Source: Lobosporangium transversale | Lineage: Eukaryota; Mortierellomycota; Mortierellomycetes; Mortierellales; Mortierellaceae | NCBI RefSeq assembly: GCF_002105155.1 | Contig: NW_019029034.1 | Span: 215,832 to 279,831 of the forward strand | Direction of reading: 5' to 3' | DNA length: 64,000 bases | Part shown: in pieces, positions 39,174-47,271 of the stretch | How the letters are laid out: the number at the start of each line of letters is the position of its first letter | How positions within the stretch are numbered: position 1 is the stretch's first letter | Position numbers and translations under genes: made by a program | The notes under the pieces: model-generated | What the model saw: the letters and a program-made list of their open reading frames with translations, nothing else | What the model was told of the DNA's origin: nothing | Databases searched by the model: none

Positions 39174-39986
39174 ATATTGAAATACTGTGTTAGATTTCTA
39201 ATCCTGTATCCTGTCCCGCTTAGAATGGGAATTGTCGGTTCTAGTCATGGAATTCCATCATAAACTCGTCTATTGTATGTTTTTATAACCTATGTATGCA
39301 GCGTTGGCATCTTTTCTGTTTTTTGGGGGAGTGGCACTATATAATTGACCACAACTTCTTTTTTATTTATTTTAGTGGCGTGTGCCGCATCAGTAGCAGG
39401 CATTGCCACAGCGGGCATTGGCTTTGTTGGTATTTTCCGTGAGAACAGGATATGGCTTTCTGCGTATGCTGTTCTTCTTTGGCCCGTATTTGCACTTTAC
39501 ATGTCTATTGGTTATATTTCTTTCCGACGCGCCAAATCTCATCTTCGAGCACATGTCAAGGACGAGTGGATCCATGACTACAGCCGTCAGCAGCGCCTTC
39601 TTGTTCAGCACAATGTAAGTAGTTTCTTCCACCATATTTTTATTAGTAGAAATTGCTCCCCCTCAGAGGATAAAAGTTATTACTGTTGCTAACTTTATGG
39701 TGATGACTTTTCTTTTTAGCTGTGGTGCTGTGGGTACCAAAGTGCAAGCTGGTATGGAGCATACGATTCACGCTGCTTCCCTCTAACCACGCTACCAGGA
39801 TGCCAACATAAATATAATGTATTTGAGGCGAAGCTTTTGAAAACCTGCTGGACCATCGTATTCTCGATCGCACCCTTTCATATTTTTGTGATGCTTGTAG
39901 CGTTGTTGTGCTCCAACCATATCGACGGCATGCTGCGATCCGGCCGGCCTGGATTAAAGAGTTTTAAAGAAGAGAAACAGGAATGA
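37589..39986 (+). CDS. Fungal tetraspanin (Tsp2-type) with long N-terminal extension
   Basis: This is a four-helix membrane protein. Exon 1 (ATG at 37589) joins over a 490-bp intron to SSLDDAAGPRSPYLEL. About 240 residues of Ser/Asn/Gln/Pro-rich, probably disordered cytosolic sequence precede the first helix (WILIFSNLLLLAYSCAVLAI). Helix 2 contains ACAASVAGIATAGIGFVG and helix 3 LSAYAVLLWPVFALYMSIGY. The large loop has the hallmark CCG (LWCCGYQSASWY) with further cysteines in DSRCFPLTTLPGC, and helix 4 ends ALLCSNH. This layout matches the fungal Tsp2 group linked to development and appressoria in other fungi. Stop TGA is at 39984. Introns hold a 32-nt A tract at 39139-39170. Intact. Confidence 0.88.
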
Positions 39987-41630
39987 ATGTTTTTTTATAC
40001 ATATTACACGCAAACTAATGCACTTCCATTTGGACCGTAACACTCATTTATTACCACTAATAAGCATAAAAAGTATACAGTTTTACACCCAATAACCATC
40101 GTCCACTGTCTCTATTTTGTCTATACATCGCTCTTCATATTGCAGTATGCAATCATAAGGAGACATGGAGCTAAAAAAAAAAAAAAAACAATAAAAAAAA
40201 ATAAAAAAAAAAAAAAAAAAAGATAAAAATAAAAATAAAAAAATAATACTGAAGGTACAGTTGTACAAAAGAAAAATAAAAGACAGCGTACCAAGTTGAT
40301 TTTTTTGTATTTCACTCTACAGTCAGAAATGTAGATAATAGGCCTAAGGTCTACAGATTTCGAGACGCGTCTCTCTTTTACTCCTTAATCCTTATCATAT
40401 CTATCTCTAGCAGTCTCTTTGCATTGCTACTAAATAAAACAAAGGCAAATCAATTCTATAAGTATATTTTTTTACACAGTTGTTTCTCGATCTTAGAATG
40501 TATTATTATGCTACAGTGCAGTTGGATATTTTGAATATAAAATTGCACCACTCTTGTTTGTCAAAAATACCCCAACGAGGCTCTATAGGCATTGGTCTTT
40601 CCGAAGCTCGTCCTTTGAGCTGGTACCAGCGATCTATTTTGAGCAGAGCAAACATTCTTTTACCGGTGCTTACATTCATCAGTGTTAGAAGAGCTCAGGA
40701 CTCACTAAATAACCTCTTTTACATGTCTCGAATATCTTATCAGCTTACAAGGTGTTGCTAACCTCATTTGCTTAATAGACAAACGTGTCTACAAGGGGTA
40801 ACACATTGATCAGTCCTCATCAATAGAAACATCCTTCGTTCTTTTTTTGTCTTTTTACATTTTAGATTTCCTCGATATAATTGAGCACTTATGAATGGAA
40901 GATGCAGTTTTAAAGATGACACTCCCGAGACAAGTAGACCAGTAGCAACTGAATACGCAACCACGTTGCTCCTGCATTTGTCGCAAAGCCCATTGAGCCA
41001 CGTTCTGTGCATTCAACTCAGTGAAGGTAAACTTCAACATAACAATGGATTTATTGTTAGCTGTCAAAGGCTCGCCTAATTTATTCGTTCTTTTAGAATA
41101 ATAAAAATATAAGAGACACCTTTTTTTTCTCACCCAAATACCAGCTTGAACTCGAAGACACCATTATTTGTCAGTACTTCTAGAACCCGCATCCCCAACA
41201 AAGCTGGATACTTCAAATATCCTACCCACGACACCATGGACATCGCTGGATCCAATCTGCTGTATGAACACTAATGAAAATGTAGTTATTCAGACCTAGG
41301 CCTCGACGTTATGCCCTCTAAGACAACTCATGCTTTATCTGCAAGAGCTGGGATAAACGTAAAACACATAGCAGGTTTTTGGAGAGATTTATTTTCGAAG
41401 TACAGACGCGGCTGTCAATGCAGCCTTTGTACTGTCAGCCATTTTATTACTATTAGTGGTTGGAACATGAGTTCTATACAAGCACGAATGGCTCTTGCCA
41501 TGGTTGCTATCAGCTCCTTTAGTCAGCGTAAAGGCAATACAAGTACTGCTGAAGCAACCAGACATACTTTGAAAGGGATATCAGCAGGTCTGACCCTCTG
41601 ATGCGCTAATCATTTCAGGTTATTTAATGT
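39987..41630. other. Spacer at the left edge of the mobile-element island
   Basis: It contains A-rich tracts at about 40172-40245 and several short open frames (for example 41311-41601 plus) that I could not relate to any family. They may be decayed element remnants. No gene is called. Confidence 0.35.
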
Positions 41631-41651
41631 GTCAATCTATTGTGCTCGGCA
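41631..41651. repeat. Target-site duplication of LINE copy A, left
   Basis: A 21-bp sequence starting gtcaatctat and ending gctcggca is repeated exactly at 43114-43134, bracketing LINE copy A. It is interpreted as a target-site duplication. Confidence 0.75.
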
Positions 41652-43113
41652 ACAAGGACCCTCAGGGTCATGGGATTTATTTTCTACATTCTATGAACAA
41701 AATGCTCCAGAAACTATAGTCAATAAATAGCTATTACTGCACAAACGACAAGAGCCGCTGTATCCATGATTTCATAAACCCTGACCGCCGTGGTTGGTAC
41801 TCAAAGTCCACCTTTCCGACGTGGCCTGTTGCGCAACGCGACAAATTATCCGCTATCCATAGTCATCAAAAACTTCATTCCACCTAGCCGCTCCATCACG
41901 TCCAGTTTGGCTTTCCCAAGGTAAATGTCCCGGACTCGGTCATCCGCGATCTTGTAGATCTCTTTTACATTCAGCTTCTGTCTTTGTCTGAGGGAAGGGA
42001 CAAGGAAATCATTGCTACTACGTCTGTGCTCCCCAACACAGTTGCGTCCTCTGGCGCGTTTGCTCAAAGCAGTGATTCCACGAGCCTTTTCCCATTCAAC
42101 GGTGACTTTACACCGTTTGTTCCAGATTTCTGTACGACCGAATTCCTCTATGGCCTTGACGAAGCGCCCTGCCATATATGTAGCTATCCTTGTTGTTGTC
42201 TTGAAGCCAACTTTCCAACTCTGAGCAATGGACTTGGGCGTAAGTCCATGGTAAATGTCCTGCACAGACCAATCTGGTGTGTGCTCTCTCTCTTCCTCAT
42301 CATCGCCGTTCCTATCACCACGGCGTCGTACTTCTCGCACACCATCGATATGCATCTCCAGAGTTCCCCAAATGTAGTCCTCCTCTGCCGCAGTAAAAGT
42401 TGGCTCTTTTGTCCTTGGTGGGTCTACACCTCTCTCTCTGGCCCTTTGTGCTTGCTCCTGCACTGCTTTCAACTCTTTCCTCCATGTCCTCTCCCCTATC
42501 ACATTCACATTTTGGATTATCTCCTTCCACTTCTCGGCCTGAGTCTCCATCGTCCTTGGACATCTCCAGATGTGCGATGTATCTTCATCCTCTGTCCCAC
42601 ACACTCTGCAGTTGCCGTCTTCATAAAGGTCCGGCCTCCAGTGTCTCATATATAACTGTGTAGGCAACATTCCATGGAGTTTCTTGATCCTGTGCGCTCG
42701 CTTTTGGCAGTCCGCTGGGCTGGTGAAGAGTCCTTTCGGTAGGTTGCTATCATGAACAATGTTCATAGTAGCTCGCCAATCAATTTTTGTCCAATCCTTA
42801 ACATGCTCCTGCATCCTGTTCTGAGCGATCCACGTGTGATGTGTACGAGTTGTTGACTGTAACTTAAGGATCTGCCTTAAGTCATCTTCCGCTGGTACAC
42901 CGTTGAACTTTGCATGGCAGTACATGTCATTATGCTCCGTTATGTTGATATCCCATAGCTCGCCATAATGTCCATGTTTTGCTGCTTCGTCCGCTTCTTC
43001 GTTCCCTCGGTTGCCGGCATGTCCTTTGACCCACTCGACCGTGACTTCCGATCCTTGTTGAATAAATGCGTTGTGTATAGCTGCCCACCATACTGCATAC
43101 GGTGATCTAATAC
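41652..43113 (-). mobile_element. 5'-truncated LINE (non-LTR retrotransposon), copy A
   Basis: On the minus strand the coding part begins inside an RNase H domain (about 43105-42930), with VTVEWVKGHAGNRGNEEADEA, including the catalytic His/Asp end of RNase H. It continues into the family's C-terminal region with a CCHC-like zinc motif (CRVCGTEDEDTSHIWRC, near 42620-42570), ending MTMDSG at 41846. The rest (about 41652-41845) is the 3' UTR, with no clear poly-A tail. The reverse transcriptase and all upstream parts are missing, as expected for abortive target-primed reverse transcription. The 359-codon tail is uninterrupted, so the insertion looks recent, but it cannot be autonomous. The flanking 21-bp direct repeats support a simple insertion. 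Confidence 0.85.
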
Positions 43114-43134
43114 GTCAATCTATTGTGCTCGGCA
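43114..43134. repeat. Target-site duplication of LINE copy A, right
   Basis: This is the exact second copy of the 21-bp sequence at 41631-41651, lying between LINE copy A and the relic copy B. Confidence 0.75.
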
Positions 43135-43167
43135 TGTGGTATAAATAAAGACAAATGATATTTTTTA

Positions 43168-43356
43168 TAACAAGGACCATTATATGTAGAGAATAAACAG
43201 TTATTGCTGTACAAACGGCAGAGCCGTTGTATTCATGCTTTTATAAACCCTAGTTTTTGTTGCCTCAGGAGAGACAGAAGGAAATCATTGCTACTACGTC
43301 TGTGTTCCTCACCACAGTTGCGCCCCCTGGCACATTTGCTAACAAACAATGATTCC
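43168..43356 (-). mobile_element. Relic LINE fragment, copy B
   Basis: This stretch resembles two separated pieces of copy A: the 3' UTR (around 41655-41790, for example aataaacagttattgctg and ataaaccct) and the coding segment around 42000-42080 (gaaatcattgctactacg). The roughly 240 bp between them in copy A are absent. It therefore looks like an internally deleted, diverged 3' fragment of the same family in the same orientation. Confidence 0.65.
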
Positions 43357-44395
43357 ATGTGCCTACAAATGACATCCCAATGCAAGTTACTATCCTAACA
43401 TCTAGGCCTACCTATAACTCTTGTTTTTTCTAAAAAAAAAAAAAAAAAAAAAAAAACTCTGAGTGTCTGACTGCAATGTAAATTAAAGGATGAAGCTATT
43501 TGCACATACCCGTCTTATTCGTACGGTTCCCATGCAAATATGTTTTCACTTATAAAAAAAACTATCTCTACAGGGCTGTTTTTTTATGGACATGTCGCTA
43601 CATTTAGTGCTATAGGCAAAGTCACTCACTTCAAATCCAATTAGGCTCGCTCTGCTTGGAGCCGCTAGCAGGCGTCGAAGCGCAATTTATTCAAGTGGGG
43701 TTTATGCTTTCTGACGAATACCAATATTTATAGTGATGTGATGAATGCTACTCAAAGCCCCATTGAGCCTTCAGAAAATATGTATTTTTCAATTTTGAAA
43801 CCAGTCGTGGTAAATATTTGCCAGTTACACAGCAAGAAAAAAAGGTTTCCCTCAGGGAAAGTTGGCTAAGTCGCGAAAAATAACAATTATCGGATATTCT
43901 ATAAGTCATTTCCTCAAGGAGCATTGAATAAAATATTGTGAAATGGGGCCCATATCGTACCAATCACCTAGGCGAGTGATACCTGTTTGATTAATCTCTG
44001 CTTCTCGAGGTTCTGGCCCAATAACCCATACGGTCATCAAAAATGACATGAGTATGCTTTTTCTATGGTTATAATAATGAATACAGGCATTGTGCTCCGT
44101 TGATCCTGAATAGATTCTTTTAAATCGAAGTTAACAAGTTCCCTTTGTCACTAACAGGAGCCATTCTTGCTTAGAGTAAACTTTGCCACAATTTTTGATG
44201 CAGTTTCGATTATTGCTGAACGGACTTTTATATCTAGCGTCCTCCTTAGTGTGTTGTATATAGCAGCATGTAGTGAGCACCTGGTCTTCGAAGGAAGAAC
44301 AACAGTTTACAATACGTCGTCCATTGACACCTTTACTGAGGACAATCCTGTGTTGATGGGGAAGCACAGAGGCTCCTGATGAACTTGTTAACATC

Positions 44396-44429
<34 letters not shown>

Positions 44430-44737
44430 CTCACCACTGTACTGTAGGTCAATGTAGCTTTTTGATCGTGATATCCAGCTACCCAATGACAGTAATGGCT
44501 GGAGACGCATCAACGTATTTATACGATTCCAACGCTTCCTGTCTATTGACGTTTTTATGTAGAGAAAGCCCACCGATTAAAGACGGATTTTCACTTGAAA
44601 GACTGAAATAGAAACTTCGTGGAAATAAAAAAAATCATTCGTAAGGGGATGGGGCAGTGTGAATAAGGTGTGTACGGGGCCGTACAAATATCTTTTTCCT
44701 TCCTTAAAACAGGCTGTATGCGTTGGTTGCAAAAAAA
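43357..44737. other. Spacer with A tracts, no gene recognised
   Basis: A runs occur at about 43432-43456 and 44397-44427 (31 A). Short frames are not recognisable. The stretch at about 44635-44705 resembles 54900-54970 in inverted orientation (see the dispersed repeat entry). Confidence 0.35.
44635..44705 (-). repeat. Dispersed repeat fragment (inverted relative to 54900-54970)
   Basis: The reverse complement contains ggaaaaagatatttg followed by an ACG-CCCCG block and ttattcacactg, closely matching the plus strand at 54907-54955 with a few differences. The two copies lie close to the two TIR-element copies. The repeat type is unknown. Confidence 0.55.
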
Positions 44738-44858
44738 GGATTAATCTATTTGGCAGCCCATACCAAATATAGTAATTTTTGCCTCTATTTGGCAGCCTAC
44801 TTCTGGGGGCTGCCACTTAACTTCGCACTCTTGGGTGGCAGCTGGGCTGCCAAATACA

Positions 44859-44889
<31 letters not shown>

Positions 44890-45236
44890 GATAAACAGGG
44901 TCATAACATCAGTGGTAAAACAAGCAGCGTTCTGTGGATACATTGCCTTGCACAGCTAATGCCGCCGGAGGTACTAAGGGCAGCGGCGATGACATCTTCA
45001 CAAAACAGCCTTCAATGTACACGGTTAGGGAATGGTTTATTGAAGACGTCTAGGTAGTAGGTGAGACGCGTTTGCATTGATCTCCAAATGGCACCTCCAA
45101 AACTGTATGAGCGACCTACTTGAAAAAAAAAAAAAAAAAAAAATAAATAAATAGTTAGAGGCCAAATAGCCCTGGGTAGGCTGCCAAGTAAATAATGAAT
45201 GTTATTTGGCAACTGGGCTGCCAAATAGATTAATCC
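44738..45236. mobile_element. TIR element with 9-bp target duplication (Mutator-like MITE)
   Basis: The 499-bp element begins ggattaatctatttggcagc and ends with its reverse complement; the perfect terminal inverted repeat is 23 bp, with weaker similarity further in. The motif TTTGGCAGCC (or its complement) recurs in subterminal positions in both orientations. It is flanked by gcaaaaaaa on both sides (44729-44737 and 45237-45245), a 9-bp duplication typical of Mutator-like elements, though the A run makes one base ambiguous. It has no transposase and is thus non-autonomous. It contains T27 (44863-44889) and A-rich (45122-45142) tracts. Confidence 0.8.
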
Positions 45237-45263
45237 GCAAAAAAAATACATTCCTGTAGTTGC

Positions 45264-45269
45264 AAAAAA
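45264..45269 (-). terminator. Pol III terminator of the tRNA gene
   Basis: A run of six T in the transcript sense begins 10 bp after the tRNA 3' end, a standard RNA polymerase III stop signal. Confidence 0.7.
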
Positions 45270-45278
45270 GAAAGTCAT

Positions 45279-45351
45279 TGTTCTTGGACGGGTTCGAACC
45301 GCCGATCTTCACTTAGTAAGAGTGACGCGCTAACCACTACGCTACAAGAAC
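45279..45351 (-). tRNA. tRNA gene, predicted anticodon UAC (Val)
   Basis: The 73-nt minus-strand sequence folds as a full cloverleaf: acceptor GTTCTTG with CAAGAAC, D arm GCGT/GCGC, anticodon stem TCACT/AGTGA with loop CTTACTA, variable loop AGATC, and T arm GGCGG-TTCGAAC-CCGTC with one G-U pair. Box A (TAGCGTAGTGG) and box B (GGTTCGAACCC) are good, and a T6 terminator follows. There is no intron. The loop gives anticodon TAC, read as valine. The base at position 37 is T, which is rare (a purine is normal), so the identity is tentative and a tRNA-derived pseudogene is possible. Confidence 0.85.
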
Positions 45352-45495
45352 AGCTTCTTGATGATGTGTCGTAAATGACGCCTATTCATTTACCTAAATA
45401 TGTATTTCCTTTCAATTTATTTATTTCCTATCATCCTATTTTCTACCATTTTTAAATAGTATTTAAGTAGCTTTTTCCTTCACTGCAAAAACGGC

Positions 45496-45528
45496 ATCTC
45501 TCTTCTTATTATCGATGCCCTTTTGCAG
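45496..45528 (+). repeat. 33-bp direct repeat, copy 1
   Basis: The sequence beginning atctctcttc and ending cttttgcag is repeated exactly at 45587-45619, at a 91-bp period. It looks like a local tandem duplication between the tRNA gene and the next LTR. Confidence 0.85.
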
Positions 45529-45586
45529 GTGAGTTTATCTTCATTATTCTCATTATGAATTCTCAGAAAATTAGCAGTTATTAAAG

Positions 45587-45619
45587 ATCTCTCTTCTTAT
45601 TATCGATGCCCTTTTGCAG
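45587..45619 (+). repeat. 33-bp direct repeat, copy 2
   Basis: This is the exact second copy of 45496-45528. The unit ends in cttttgcag, which resembles a splice acceptor, but no coding exon is evident. Confidence 0.85.
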
Positions 45620-45755
45620 CATCCTCAAAATCATTCAAAGCATTACTTAGGATCACTATCGTATCCCAAAACCACGAGGCTCTTGCCCAATTCTTCATTT
45701 TTCATTATTACCTACTAGTTTCCAGAGATCACTAGTAGATGCTCTACGACAGATG

Positions 45756-46047
45756 TGTCCTAAATCGAGGCAACTTAAGCTCACGTCCTATAACAAGTGA
45801 CGTCATGGTAGGTAGGACCAGAGGTATACCTATAGTGGTACCCTCAAACCCACCCCGTCCTGCCTGGACGTGAGCTCAGCCACCCGATCCTCCCCGCTAT
45901 AATAAATAGTGGACTCTCCGTCCCTGAAGTGTTCCTTACCTTTATCTTGGTACAACACTTCAGTGTGTTCTATGTATTTGCGTCTCGTTGCGGTTTTTAA
46001 GGGCATCTCAGTATAACCCCCCGGTTCTTAAGACAGTGATTTTTTCA
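45756..46047 (+). mobile_element. Probable single 5' LTR of retroelement A
   Basis: This segment lies just upstream of a gag ORF, begins TGTCC and ends TTTTTCA. It contains a TATA-like ctataataaatag and is followed at 46049 by tggtagcaaagg, which could be a primer-binding site for an initiator-Met-type tRNA. Two perfect inverted repeats lie inside (11 bp: 45778-45788 with 45866-45876; 9 bp: 45925-45933 with 45954-45962). No second LTR is present in the window, so the boundaries are inferred. Confidence 0.5.
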
Positions 46048-46197
46048 ATGGTAGCAAAGGCACCACGGTCTTAACGAGCCCAATAATCAACGATCAGTCC
46101 ACAGTTTTTTTTTGGTCGCACAGTTTTTATTTGTCAACAGTTTTATTTGTCCACAGTTATTTGTCCGTAATTCGGTTACACAGTTTACAAATAGTTT

Positions 46198-47020
46198 ATG
46201 GTGGTTTTTAGCCCACCAAGTGATACAGAATCGGAATCAAGTTATACCACGGCAGAAATGGATGCAGCAGAGATATTTGCACAGCGTCAGCAACAGTTGC
46301 AGCAGGCCTCGAGTGAGGAGCTCGCGCGAAGAGTCGAGGAGCTCACTAGGCAGCTCGAGTTCGCCAATAATCAATTGGCCTCAGCACCAGCGCCCCCGGC
46401 AGTAAGCCGATGGCTGGACCCTCACAGGCCAGCCCCGCAGTTTGCCGCTCAGACCTCTACTTTCTCGGGGCACGAAGTCGCCTTCGACCTTGATGCTTGG
46501 CTCAAGTTCATCGAGCTGCAGTTCCGGAGTCAGACGTGGCCGGACAACAAGAAAGTTCCCAGTTTTGTCACCATCCTCAAGGGAGGTGCTCTGTCGTGGG
46601 CCCTCCAATATATCGATGACAAGGGCGAAGACATGGGTTGGGATGCGTTCAAGGAAGACTTCGTTAAGAGATGGACGCAGACCCATCTTTCACAGAACCT
46701 GAGGGCCCAGTTAGACGGGCTAAAGATGGAGAAAGACGAGGCCCTAATCAGCTTCATGAGCAGATACGTAGCGTTAGCCAACAAAATCCATGACAAGTCT
46801 ACAATGGACAAGAAGTTGGAGTTAGCTAGAAAACTCCCACAATATATCCGAAACAAACTTGTTGATATCATGAGGCCTGAGGATTCGCTCGAGACCTTCA
46901 CTCACAAGATTGCCTTGAAGGATCAAGACCTGTCGGCCTTCAGATCCCTCACCAGTGGCCATGCGGGGGGAAACCCAGTCCATGGCAGTCGTAACCTTGG
47001 GTTTAGGTCGCAGTCCTTCG
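46198..47020 (+). pseudogene. Gag of LTR retroelement A, truncated by retroelement B
   Basis: The ATG at 46198 opens a frame with a predicted coiled coil (RRVEELTRQLEFANNQLA) and then a retrotransposon Gag domain (ILKGGALSWALQYIDD, FKEDFVKRWTQTHLSQNLRAQ, FMSRYVALANKI). It runs into the 5' LTR of the next element at 47021, with no zinc knuckle, protease or pol of its own. The missing part does not reappear after the 3' LTR of the next element. The element is therefore a dead 5' fragment. Confidence 0.8.
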
Positions 47021-47184
47021 TGTTACGTACCGAGGCTTGGGAGTGCACCTCAGGTGCACTTCCATTTTTATTCATAAGGTCAGAATATCATGTGACGGTC
47101 ATAGAGAGTCCTTGATAAAAGGCTCTCGTTTGACAATAATAAAAACAACTTTTGATCTCCTTGACTTCTAATATCTGAAAAACA
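47021..47184 (+). repeat. 5' LTR of chromovirus B
   Basis: It runs from TGTTACG to AACA. Near its start is a perfect 19-nt palindrome (AGTGCACCT, C, AGGTGCACT; 47042-47060). The end is set by loss of identity with the right copy a few bases later (both continue TCT). It is nearly identical to 53900-54059. Confidence 0.9.
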
Positions 47185-47271
47185 TCTCATTTTTTCAAGG
47201 TCCTACACAGAGTTGTATCAAAAAAAAAAATTTTCAAACATCCGTCGTAAATCCATCCCTGTCAACAAAAA

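Noticed and set aside
41311-41601. 96-codon frame left of the LINE
   Set aside because: No recognised motif; possibly element debris, but not supportable as a gene.
41984-42655. 223-codon plus-strand frame across the LINE
   Set aside because: It is the antisense shadow of the LINE coding region, which has clear RNase H and zinc-motif similarity on the minus strand.
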